The notes beneath the pieces are model-generated. The model did not search any database, had not been told where the DNA came from, and saw only the letters and a program-made list of their open reading frames with translations. Shown in pieces: positions 33,801 to 45,026 of a stretch of 64,000 nt of DNA. A program made the translations under genes and the position numbers. This DNA is from Triglochin maritima (Eukaryota; Streptophyta; Magnoliopsida; Alismatales; Juncaginaceae): contig OY821777.1 of the NCBI GenBank assembly GCA_963682175.1, positions 13,722,001 through 13,786,000 on the forward strand. Reading direction: 5' to 3'. Every line of letters starts with the position of its first letter. Within the stretch, counting starts at the first letter, position 1.

Positions 33801-36800
33801 CGTGTAAAACTTGGTTGATTGGTTAAACTTCCTCCAAGTCATAAGATTTCTCTCAGTCACACCCAAGAATCTAATTGTAACTTCATGATTTCCAACTCCC
33901 CCATTCAGAACCCTCCAAAAGTTGGGAGTAAAACATGTACAGAGTGAACAGATTATGAAAAACATAGGGTATAAAATTAAATTCCAACAAAATCTAGTTT
34001 ACAATTTCCCAAGTTCTCAAATGACTATCTAGAGTAAACAACAGGAATTCAGAAATCACTAGTAACAAGGGTTGTCTGTTTGGAAATCTAACAAAAAGAT
34101 GAAAAGCCTTCAAAACAATTATGGTAGAAACCTAAAGGAAAAAAGAAATAACTGTGAAATTGCATTATGACAAGGAAATAGGAATTTCAACAGCACACAC
34201 CCAAACGGGCAATTGGACTAAAAATGGGACACGAGAAAAATTATCAACAGATATTATTGAGGTCACTTGCCTCGTCGCCTCAGGCTACCGGGCCAGGCTA
34301 AATGAGGGTCATCGCCTCAAACTCTGTTGAGGCTCTATCTTTCAAAGAGGCTATAACCTCTTAGCCTTTTTCAGCACCTATCACCTCGAAGGACTCATTG
34401 CCTCTAGGGCCTCTTTGAAGATCCCATCAAATGAGCTTAGTAACACCCAAAAATGAGTCTCAGACCTCTCTTATATGTAGCAGGTAAAAGATTCAACTTA
34501 ATGTCGTGTTTTTTGTTACTTCAAGTATTCTCCCTCCTATTTCACTCTCCTCTCTTTTTTCTCTCTACCCTCTCTCCTCTCTCGCTATCTTCTCTATTAT
34601 TTCTCTCCCCTCTCTCACGTGGTGGATCGACTCGCTCAGGAGGTCGGTGTGGAGGGGAGGTGCCGACATCAGAGGAGAGAGAGGAAAGAGAAATGAGAGA
34701 AGAGAGAGTAGAAAGAAGAAAAAGAGCGAGAGAGAAAAGATAGTAGAGAGAGAGAAAGAGAAAAGTAGAGAGAGGCAAGAGAAGAGAGAGAATAAAGAGA
34801 GAAGAGAGGCTAAATATTAAGTTTTTTTATTACTTTGGGATTTATGTAAAATTTACAATTAAATATGAATATATTTAACACCGTTAACTATAGTAAACGA
34901 AAAATGTTAACAGACTGGCATCTTTGAAAAAATAATGACACTTATGCACAAAAACTATTTTTGTAATGGCACACATAAATATGTAAAGAACAATGACATT
35001 CTTATAATTCAGTTGTTTTCAAGTGACACGTAAGCAAAAAACACTAAAATAAAAAATAAAAATCTAGAAGTTAACTGATATCTTCGTTACAGTGTGCAAT
35101 AGATGCACAATACGAAGAAAATTGCTTCCGAAGAAACATCAAATTGTGAGCAACTAGAAAGGTCAATGATAAACGAAAGATAAAATCTTTAGTTACTGAA
35201 ATAAGAGTTAGGATGAAATAGCTTATGATATATGCGGACGACCAATAAACGACAAGAGGCAAACTTGTAAAGGTTGCAATGCACAATTATGCATACCCCA
35301 AATTCAGAAACTGGGATCCCATGTTGAGCCCTCTGTATGTGCGCCTGTCTTCTTGAAACCCACTGCAAAAACCAAGAAGAAGTCATTGATAAAATAATTA
35401 TTAAACAATGACTACTCTTTTAAAATTTAAAATATATACATAAAGGCCCAGAAATGATTGTTTGGTGAAGAAAAGGCACAAACAATCATTATGTGACACC
35501 AAAGAAAGACAATATAGAGGCGCCACATATAAATGAACTGCTACAAGATATTCACATTGGGTTTTTTTAAGGGCATGGAATTCAATTGTAGGGGAAAGAT
35601 CCAAATAAAACCAGATTTTATTGTTATACAAATGGTCTGATAGCGAAACAACACAAGGACTTCAACTCCAAGATTGTTTCCCCATTTCTGGTGGTAGTTA
35701 TGTGCCCTTATTTAGGTTCAAGTAGAATTGGATAAAAGCTCTCAAAGTAAAGGCAGCTCAGATGCTGAACTTGGGTATCTCCAAGGGTATCTTATCTTAA
35801 CAATAAGAACTTGTAAATGTTTTGAATTATCATGCCTTGTTACTCAAGATCTTGATAGCTCTGAGACAACACATTTAAGCTCACCAGTTTGGTAGCCATC
35901 ATAACTTGGTAAAAAATAAGAAGAAAAAAAAACTTACAAACCTGCTAAAAGCCTAAAACATAGTGGATTGAGACCCACAGCTGGTGTGTCATCATCGACA
36001 GATCCACAGCTGGTGTGTCATCATCGACAAGGTGTTTCTAATCAGTTTCTCTCAACCATTTGATAATTTCATGATGCTACAGCCTCTTTCTTCTCTATAA
36101 ATTAAATTTGTAATGAAGATTGTGAATGCACCAAGAAATTTTACATGGATTACTTGGTCAGTATAAATTACCATGGGCAAGGGACCTATTTCTACGATCA
36201 TGCTCAATGTCACAAAAGGATATTCGTGCATCTACCCTTGCACATCAGATAAAGTAATATCATTTCCATTGTTAAGCAGATAACAACACTTATCCCATCA
36301 ATAGAAAAATGACCAGAATGAAAAAGTGGAATAAAGTCAAACCTTCCCCACAGAGAAGCACGCAATGCAGAGAAGTCCACAATAGCTAAAAACCAACCAG
36401 ATAAGGAAACCCCATTTCTGACCTTCTTCAGGTAACTGCAAACAAGGAATATATTCCTCTAAAACATGAAATCATTTAATGATAAAGCGTATAGCAGGTC
36501 AAGGGCTTACACAACTTCTTGCACTGCTGAACCATAACGTACCAATCACCGTCCAGACCCATAGAAAGGGATACAATAGAAGTGCCAGGACTGAAAGAAC
36601 CACAATTCTTCCACAGAACCGGACATATCGTTGCTGCCATCCTAGATCCCTAGAAGAACAGATAAGCATACAATATTTTGATAGCTTTACTGGAGTTGGA
36701 CTTCTATTACACATATTCTTAAGGTGGATCATTCTGGAATGCTGGAGGGGCTAATCTCAAGGGAAAATTGTGAAGAAAAAAAAGTCTTGAAAAACACCCC

Positions 36801-39800
36801 ACCCACTAGATACAGTCAAACATAGATCAATGATCATCAAAGAAAACATTGATAAAATGATGAAATACCCTTGACAAGTCTAAAAACTTTTGACATAAGG
36901 ACAGCAAGTTGTTAAACACGTGACATCTGATTCAGAAACATCTTTCAGTTTGAAATTCAATTATATATAATTATGTATAACAAGATGAGGCAACTAATGA
37001 AAAACAAAAGATCAACAACAGTGCATCTCCAGTCGCTAGGGCTGTAAATGGGTTGGATCAAAACCGTTTAACCGCCTTAACCGAACCGACGGGTAGGATC
37101 ACGGGTTGTAAAAATCAAAACCGTTTAATAAATGGGCGGATAAGGGTTGTGAAAATCAAAACCGTTTAATAAATGGACGGATAAGGTTTCATGATTTAAC
37201 CCGTCCGTTTAACCGTTTAACCGCAAAACTAAATAAATATAAAATTTTATTCTATATATTATATACATATAAATTCATAGTCATGTTTAAATGGTTGAAA
37301 GTCATGTTTAAATGGTGTAATCCAACGGGGATAGAAGTGTAATTCCATCCGAAATGGAGGGTGAGTATGAGATCCTTGAAATCCATCCGAAAGGGTTTAA
37401 CAAAAGAAGAGAAACTAGTTTCTCAACCCTAATTTCTGCCTCCAGCCCAGCCCCTCTTCTCTCCAAGATCTTCTCTCCCTACAAGCTCCAACATCTAACA
37501 TCCAACATCCAGCATCCAGCAATCTCTAGCCTGCAGGCACTGTTCTTTGACTTCTTTCCACGGAAGCCCCATCCTCCAACCCCTCTTCTCTCCACACAAG
37601 CTCCATTCCAGCCCTCTTTCAAGCAAGCAAGCTCTGGTCGACCAACCCCATCTCCTCTCTTCCACTCCTTTCTTTGTGAGTTGTCTCGGCTTATTGATTT
37701 TGATTGTTTTGAAATACCTTATTTTGAATTGCAGCACTGCGAAGATTGATTTGTGGTGTCTCTTGTTTGATTAGGTTCCCAAATTAATTTGCCTATTAAT
37801 GTTTAGAGTTGTGTTTTATAATAGGATATGTCAGAATCCGTTCAAGTAGATGATAGTGACACTCCTGTAACACCGATTGATGTTGATGAAGAAACTGAAC
37901 AATGTAGAAGAAAGAGAAAACTTACATCTGTTGTTTGGGATCACTTCACTTCCATCACAGTTAATGGGACTAAGAAAGCACAATGTAATTACTGCAAAAC
38001 TGGTTTTCTTGCTAAATCTTCAAATGGTACAAGCTCACTAAAAACTCATTTGAAGAATAAACACCCTAGCAAAATTGATGGAGGTGCTACTCAACTAACG
38101 TTGAATTTTGGGGACAAAAAGAAAGATGGCACAATGGATCTTAGAAACTTCAAATTTGATCAGGAAACTAGCAGAAAAGATCTTGCCAAAATGATAATCC
38201 TACATGAGTACCCATTTTCTATAGTTGACCATGTGGCATTTAGAGATTTTTGTAAAGGTCTTCGTCCAGAATTTAAGATGGTCTCTCGCACAACTATTAA
38301 GAAAGATTGTGTTGAAATGTTTCTTGAGGAGAAAGGGACATTGTATACTAAGATAGAAAATCTTGAATCTCGCATTAGCCTTACAAGTGACATGTGGACT
38401 TCAGGGCAAAACAAAGCTTATATTTGTTTAACTGGACACTACATTGATGATGAGTGGGAGTTGCAAAAGAGAATTCTGAATTTTTCTCAAGTTAAATCCC
38501 GTCACACCGCAGTTGCACTTTCTAAAATCATCTTGGAAAAGTTGTACAAATGGAATATTGATAGAAAACTTATGTGTATTGTCCTGGATAACTGCAAGAC
38601 CAATGATGCTCTGGTTAGAGAAGTTTTAGAAAAGCTTGATTCCAGTTCAGATCTTGTAATGGATGGTAAACTCTTTCACGTTAGATGTTCGGCTCACATT
38701 GTTAATTTAATTGTTCAAGAAGGAATAGAGACCATACAAGACATTATTACTAAAATACGTGAAAGTGTCAAGTATGTGAAATCTTCTACTATTAGAGAAG
38801 AGAAATTCAAAGAAGCTGCAGCACAAGTGAAAGCTCCAAACAAATCTGTTGTGTTGGATGTTTGTACTAGGTGGAATTCAACTTTTTTAATGCTTGAAAC
38901 TGCTATTGAGTTCAAGGATGCATTCAATCGATTAGCTTTCATTGATACTTCTTACTCACATATGCCATCTCAAGATGAATGGGAAAATGCTATAGTTGTT
39001 TGTGAATGTTTGCGATTTTTCTATGAAGTGACAAAAGAGTTCTCCGTTACCATGCATCCTTCTGCAAACTACTTTTTCCCACATGTTTGTGCTATGAACA
39101 CCACAATAAGAGATATGTGCAATAGTGATGTTCCATTTGTGTCCACCATGGGTGAGAGGATGTTAGATAAATTCTCAAAGTATTGGGAGGATGCAAGCTT
39201 AGTTTTGTCTATTGCATCTATCTTGGATCCGTGCCAGAAATTGGAAACAGTTGAATTCTACATGTCCTTAATATATGGTGCAAATGGTGATGAGAAAGTA
39301 GAAGAAATAAAGAATAGTTTGATGGATATCTATAATGAGTATCGTTTGAAGTTCGGGTGTCATGTTATGGTTGCTTGTGGTGAGAGTGGCACAAGCAGTT
39401 TGAGCAGTGGAAACACAACCTATGCAAAGAAAAGTGCATATGTCCCTGGTCTAGCAAATGCATTAGATGCGTATAAGAAACACCTTCACAGGAAATCCAC
39501 TGCACAACCTCAAAAGTCTGATATGCAACTTTATTTAGAGGAAGTAGTGCATCCTAAAGTTAACAGGTTTGACATTCTTGGTTGGTGGAAGGTGAATGCT
39601 CCTAAGTATCCTCTTGTGAGTCGAATGGCACGTGACATATTGTCTATTCCGGTATCCACTGTAGCATCTGAGTCGGCTTTTAGCACCGGAGGTAGAGTGA
39701 TAAGTCCATCAAGAAGTTCAATGCATGCGACTACAGTTGAAGCACTTATATGCTCACAAGATTGGATTCGAAAGAAATTTGAGGGTAATCTAAAATTTAT

Positions 39801-42640
39801 CAAATCGCAATTGTTTCATATTGTTTTATTATCTTATTACTAGATGTATTGTGTGATTTTACTTCCTCTTTGTGCATGTAGGTGCTAAAGTTGTTGGTGC
39901 AAATCTTGGCACAATAACGGATTTGGATGATGGTAAAGTTGAAGTTATGGCGGAAGCAATGACTATTAACGATGTCGATGAGTTCTAAAAATACTCTCAA
40001 CTTTGTATTATTTTGACAGCTATAGACCTCAATTTGAGAGCACTGATGCCCTTTATTTTACTTGTTGTGGACCTGTGGTGTTGTTTATCTTTACTTTGGT
40101 TCTTTCTTTTGTCAATGCCTCTTATTTTACTCCCGTTGGAAGCTTGGTTATGGTCCGTCTAATATAGTAATATGCTATTTAGTTGCAAATAGATTTGCCA
40201 TCATAGTTGTGCTCCAAGTTTGTTCTTTGTTTGGCTGCCAGTGCACTTGTTTTTTGTGAAAATTTGGTTAGTATTTCCTGTTTGTTAAAGTTGTTTATAT
40301 TATACTATCGAAATATAGATATATTTCATTATGGAAATTATTGTAACTATATAGACCATTTGACATGTTTTTATCCATTTATCCATTTAACCGTCCAAAA
40401 CCGTTTAATTAAATTAAACGGGTAGGTTCATGGGTAGAGGTAAAAATAAATGGGTTTCTAACCGAACCGCGAACCGTTTAATTAGGCGGGTAGGTTCACG
40501 GGTTAGCCATATAACCGCCCACGAACCGTCCATTTACAGCCCTACCAGTCGCACATCTAAATTATCTAATAACCATGACCATCAATGGAATTGCGAACCT
40601 CAGTGGTTCAATAAAAAGTAACAGAAGGTTCCTTACAAGCCCATTCCTGCAGCGAGGCCATTGTCCAAGAACAGCAGAACCCGGAAAACAAAGACAGTTG
40701 TATAATCAATCTGAAACCAAAAAATCAGAGAAATAAAGGATAAGAAACTCCAATTTCAAGGAAGTTCAGTTGGGAAATAAATCATCAAAGTAGAGAAACT
40801 CACTACGATCCATAGGTGCAGCGGATATGTACAAAGATGATACCGTTTCCAATTAATTGAAACAATGATACTTTCACAGGACTCAAGGAGCACATTTTTC
40901 CAGTTTGACAAATTCATTCCAAGCAATACAGCATTTCAATCACACACAAAAAGCAGTTCCAATGTCTAAATTGTAATCCACAAAAAAACTACAAGTATTC
41001 ATATTAACAGACAACATAGACAAACATATTGTTTCGATATAGATACATACTCAATTCAAATTTCATATTAGAACAATTTACATTACTCTGTTCCAAGAAA
41101 GCACCACATTAATTATATCTTGCAACCGAATGTTGGACCACATTACATACTTTCAAGAAATTTTAATAAAAAGTCATAAGACAGATGTTCTATTTAAAAT
41201 TCAAAAACCAGACATTTGCCAGCATTTAAATCATATTTCAATTTCCCAACATGTAAAATATACGAACAGTAGACTACTCGATTAAGTAATTTTTTACAAC
41301 ATTAACAGAGATACTCCTGTGGAACAAGTAGCCATTTGTCCCATTCAGATACAAAAGAGAGACAATTACAATAGGTATCTCCCAATCCAATCAAAATATG
41401 AGTATCCCTATCCAATAATGAACATCCAGATCAAGCCAGTACTTTAATCACCTAACCAATTCATTCCAAACCCAGAAACGAACAATTTTAACAGGTACAT
41501 CACCACCGAATGGAAAGTATAACCAACTATTTTCTTTTAAGCATAAATGTTTTTATTCTCTACTAAATTCCAATACAACTATCGAAACCCAAACCCAAAG
41601 ATAGAAATATTTAGTATTTATCTCATTCCAAAGAAAAGGTCCAAATCCAAAAACGAAAATTTCAATGTTCATTTTATAATTGGTACCCAGAAAGTCGGGG
41701 AAAGTCTAGAACATCCAGTTTTCAGGCGGGCGGTCGCCTGGGCGACCAGACGAGTAGCCTGATCGCCTTGCCTAGTCGCCTAGGCGACCCTTTTTAATAT
41801 ATTTTTATTTTTATTACTTTAAAAAAAAATTAACCTCCCCCCGCTACTTATTCCTGTAAATACACATTCCCACTCATTTTATGAACCCTAAACATGTAAG
41901 CTTTGTTTTTTTTGTTTTTTTTACATTTTTTCTGACTTTTTTTCTAATTTTTTCAATTTAAACAAAATTAAAAATATTTAATTTTAAAAAAAGGTCGCCC
42001 AGAATTGGGCGACCACCCAAACGCCTAGGCCACTGGGCTTGCCCAGTCGCCTAGGGTCGCCTAGGCGCATCCTGAACATTGAGAACATCACTTCCATAAC
42101 TTCCCTTCATTTTGGAGCGAAAGTTGGGGAAGTCATGTAAGTGTATCTTTTTAAGGTTTGGAAGTCATTTTGGAACTTAAATTCCAAAACTTTGAAAGTT
42201 CCTCAGGTTACCAATCAGAAATCAGTTTAGATGTCAAATTCCCCAGTTCCTGGAAGTTCTCCTGAGTACCAACCACACCCAAAATCGAACAAAAAGAACC
42301 CAAAATAGGCACCTCATAATCCAAAGAAACCAGCAACTCAAACAAAAGTTCATCAATACAAAAACCACAACTTTTATAAACAAACTTTCAACAGATCTCT
42401 ATGCACAATAGATTCATTTCTGTCTAAAGATCCCACCATTCCATTTCCAACAAACTCCAAACCAACCAAACACACATCGAATCCAATCCAATCAAACCCG
42501 GAAGGATACACGCTGGTGGCGAGCATGGATAGGAAGAACCCATCGTACCTGCGGAAACACAAAAAGGTCAAACCTTTACCCCAAAAAAAGTGGGAAAAAA
42601 AAGAGAATTACCACTTGAAATCGACGCAACGCATCGCCAT
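30833..42640 (-). CDS. SIS3: membrane RING-H2 E3 ubiquitin ligase, SIS3-like
   Basis: It resembles Arabidopsis SUGAR-INSENSITIVE 3, an E3 ligase promoting sugar signalling in seedlings. Exons: 42640-42612, 42549-42511, 40870-40804, 40710-40637, 36649-36511, 36435-36343, 35362-35297, 32684-32568, 32198-32085, 31207-30833. These sum to 1113 nt, 370 aa, with GT-AG ends and matching phases. The N-terminus [22 protein letters not shown] starts hydrophobic, and further membrane segments lie near 40-60, 85-110 and 125-145 ([18 protein letters not shown]). The RING-H2 ligands are C234, C237, C252, H254, H257, C260, C271 and C274 ([17 protein letters not shown]). Intron 4 hosts the intact hAT element. 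Introns also hold a MITE (41722) and a CT/GA foldback (34545). Upstream of the ATG is GC-richer sequence to about 42780. Confidence 0.95.
34545..34810. repeat. CT/GA-rich foldback in SIS3 intron 7
   Basis: A pyrimidine tract (ctctctcctctctcgc style, 34545-34620) and a purine tract (34670-34810) face each other across about 50 bp of mixed sequence and form a long imperfect hairpin. It may be the core of a MITE. Upstream (34255-34450) is a gcctc/gaggc-rich block related to 52405-52500. Confidence 0.6.
37037..40544 (+). mobile_element. apparently intact autonomous hAT transposon, 3508 bp, in SIS3 intron 4
   Basis: The TIRs are TAGGGCTGTAAATGGG at the left and ...CCATTTACAGCCCTA at the right. 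Exact 8-bp target duplications ccagtcgc lie at 37029-37036 and 40545-40552, the hAT hallmark. Subterminal regions carry many aaccgttta motifs on both sides, likely transposase-binding sites. It encodes one transposase in two exons with no disabling change seen. It is transcribed opposite to SIS3. Its right end is only 92 bp from exon 4 of SIS3 (40637). Confidence 0.95.
37828..39988 (+). CDS. hAT transposase with BED zinc finger, about 687 aa
   Basis: This is a DDE transposase for cut-and-paste movement. Exon 1 is 37828-39784 and exon 2 is 39882-39988 (donor G|gtaatc, acceptor tgtag). Splicing replaces a 19-residue read-through tail with [15 protein letters not shown]...NDVDEF and a stop, for 2064 nt in all. 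The BED finger has C53, C56, H74 and H79 (CNYC...HLKNKH). The core has [29 protein letters not shown] and [14 protein letters not shown]. The C-terminal dimerisation region is [21 protein letters not shown] followed by [16 protein letters not shown] (about 580-625). Length and domain order match full-length plant hAT transposases, so it may be active. Confidence 0.95.
41722..42076. mobile_element. foldback MITE built from gtcgcctaggcgac palindromes, in SIS3 intron 2
   Basis: The left arm (41722-41790) and right arm (41995-42076) carry repeated cgcctaggcgacc and gggcgacc words in inverted order. Between them lies a very T- and A-rich core. There is no ORF, and the target duplication was not resolved. 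Confidence 0.65.
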
Positions 42641-42938
42641 GGATTGGAGCGAGGGTTTCGGACTCGTCACGCCCGACCGGGGACTCCTCTTCCGAGAGAG
42701 AGCGCCATTGCTGCACTGGAATTAGGGCTATTGATGAATGACTTCAGACGGAGACGGGGAGAGAGGTGCGGAGCGTGATGGTGACCCGTAATCGGGCTTT
42801 TCGGATTCGATTGCTACCCCACTTTTATACCCAGCTATGAACTTATCGGTTTCGTACTTATTTATGAGACTAGGAATTGACAGCATTAAAGTGTCGAATG
42901 AGAGGACAAGTGAGATCTTTCCTGGGAACTATTATGTT

Positions 42939-43144
42939 TTTTTGTATGACCGTTGAACTCATCCGACTGTCGTCTTTTCAACTTCGACCAAGTTACAAAC
43001 CTCGAGGTTCGTAAGACTCATCTTTTTTATTACACCCTTGACCAATAAGGATCTCACTCATTAGGAAATGAACTTGAGACACCAGCAGGATTCAAACCAA
43101 TGACCTCCCATTTTGGCGAGACGTTACCAGCCACAGGTGAGGAC
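42939..43144 (-). mobile_element. tRNA-derived SINE, 206 bp
   Basis: Exact 12-bp duplications aactattatgtt lie at 42927-42938 and 43145-43156. Read on the minus strand it starts gtcctcacctgtggctggtaa (A-box-like), has a Pol III B-box-like ggtttgaatcc (about 43092-43102) some 35 bp later, and ends in a short poly(A) run at 42939-42943. A long target duplication, internal promoter boxes and an A tail together define a SINE. Confidence 0.82.
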
Positions 43145-43313
43145 AACTATTATGTTCATGAAGGGGGTTTTTGTGAAGTTCTTGACATCGCACAGACAGT
43201 TGAATTTTGATCTTTGTTGGTGCAATTTGCAAGGTCCCGATAGTACCAACTGACTGTCAACAAAAAACGACGTATAAATTTTTGTAAGATCCTTTGTGGT
43301 CTCCGAGTTCTAG

Positions 43314-43430
43314 ATGATTTGCTCAAGAACCAACCTGTCTTGGTCGCCAAGGATCATATATAAAATAACCCGATCTAGGAACTTAATTCCACCATGGAAT
43401 TGTAACACGACTTCGTCTCTGCACTGTTGT
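43314..43430. repeat. copy of the SAD2 3' flank
   Basis: About 115 bp (from gatttgctcaag to cgtctctgcac) recur in the same orientation at 44897-45010, immediately downstream of the SAD2 stop, with about 8 differences. The SAD2-adjacent copy is presumably the source. Confidence 0.85.
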
Positions 43431-44896
43431 GCTTATTTATAAGGCAAAGCAAGTGCTTTCCTACTGGAATAGATGGATAGTGGAGCCCTGGAAGTGGAAT
43501 AAATAACATGAAATCCTCACGCTAATCCCAATGGATCCCTTCAGTGACATCATTTCACATCATAGTTTTCCCCTTGCTATCAGCTAATGACCTCTTTCAT
43601 TTTTGTGATTACAGATGAAAAGTCGAACGTGGAAATGATCGTGCAATCAATATATTAAACTGTAAATTTACTCTTGATAGCTTATCTAAACCTCAAAAAC
43701 ATAGTCAACTATGAATATTAATCCAATGGCCGTATCTCAAAAACACCTTTCCATTTCCACAAGCAAAAGTGCACCGAACTTCACCAACACGGATTTACAT
43801 TTACCGAACAAATCCATCTTCATCTTCTCAACGATCGCGGCATGCACCTCACCGCATGAACTAACAGTGACATTAGACGACGGTTGATGATTGAAGATGT
43901 CATAAAGACAACAGAGGAAATAAAGGAACATCCATCCATAAATTTTCGAAGTGTTTTTTTTCGATTTTTCGAAAATAAATTAATATTACATAACTACAGC
44001 ACAAGACCACAGCCTGCCGTTCACAAATGATACACTTGGTAGTTGCTGCAGAAGCTGGTTAAAGTGGGTAACTATGAATATTAGTTGACTACTGGAATTA
44101 TAAACTTCACCAGTTACTCATAACAGCGACCATTAGAAATAGAACTACCACCATAAGGCCTTAACTCAGAGATACAGTACCAGCTAAACTGTATTATACG
44201 AACCGACCGTTACTCAAGCATACCATTAAGTTACCAGCATATAACATTTTACAAAACAGTTCTGCCTTCCAGTTCGATACTTAGCCCACAAAGATGTACG
44301 CCAAGAATGTTCAGATATGAATACATAATTGCTGCTCGATTTTATATTTAAAAAAGTGAAGCATGACTAAACCACATAATCTAACAAACAAAATATTTAA
44401 CGAGTTGCAATGCAGTTTGGCAAATCGACAACTTAGCAATATACAAGATCAAGCAAATGAAAGAATAATGATAGCTTGAAGTACAAGACACCCAACCCCC
44501 GAAAGACCACTGACTCAATATCCATTACCAATGACAAATGCCCTCTCCAAACAAAATAAATAAGACCAAAACTCTAAACATAGTGCGAATCCTCGGGAAA
44601 AAAATCATATACACTCTAGAGGAAACCAAACATTGGTATATTTCCTCCAGGATCAACCTCTGCATCTCCAAGAGAGAATGAATAAACAAAAGGACGGGAA
44701 GAAAAAGGCAAAATAATGCCCTGACCAGGACAAAGCTTCGAAAAGCTCAAATTAAGCCGACATGAAGCACAGAATTGAGACACACAATGCTGACCCCGAC
44801 CGTTCCGACTCAAATGTAGGCAGTGAGCTCTAGCTCACAACCAGTAGACAGAAAGAACCGAAACACAAGTTACCTTTTTCATCGCAAACTCCATGA
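43431..44896. other. intergenic between SIS3 and SAD2
   Basis: No gene was recognised. Part of 44400-44890 may be SAD2 3' UTR. The short ORFs here lack recognisable domains. Confidence 0.45.
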
Positions 44897-45026
44897 ATGA
44901 TTTGCTCAAGGACTAACCTGTCTTGGTCGCCAAGGATCATATATAAAATAACCAGATCTAGGAACAAATTCCACCATGGAATTGTGACACGACTTCGTCT
45001 CTGCACAGTTGGGGTCAACTTGGGGT

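Noticed and set aside
34453..34820. Arg/Glu-rich and Ser/Leu-rich ORFs
   Set aside because: They are translations of a CT/GA foldback.
39785..39843. hAT transposase ending at 39843 as one exon
   Set aside because: The last 19 residues are unlike hAT C-termini. A gt...ag intron (39785-39881) joins in phase to a further 35 codons ending at 39988.
43737..43931. Minus-strand 64-aa ORF between SIS3 and SAD2
   Set aside because: No family recognised and no supporting splice or promoter context, so it was left as intergenic.
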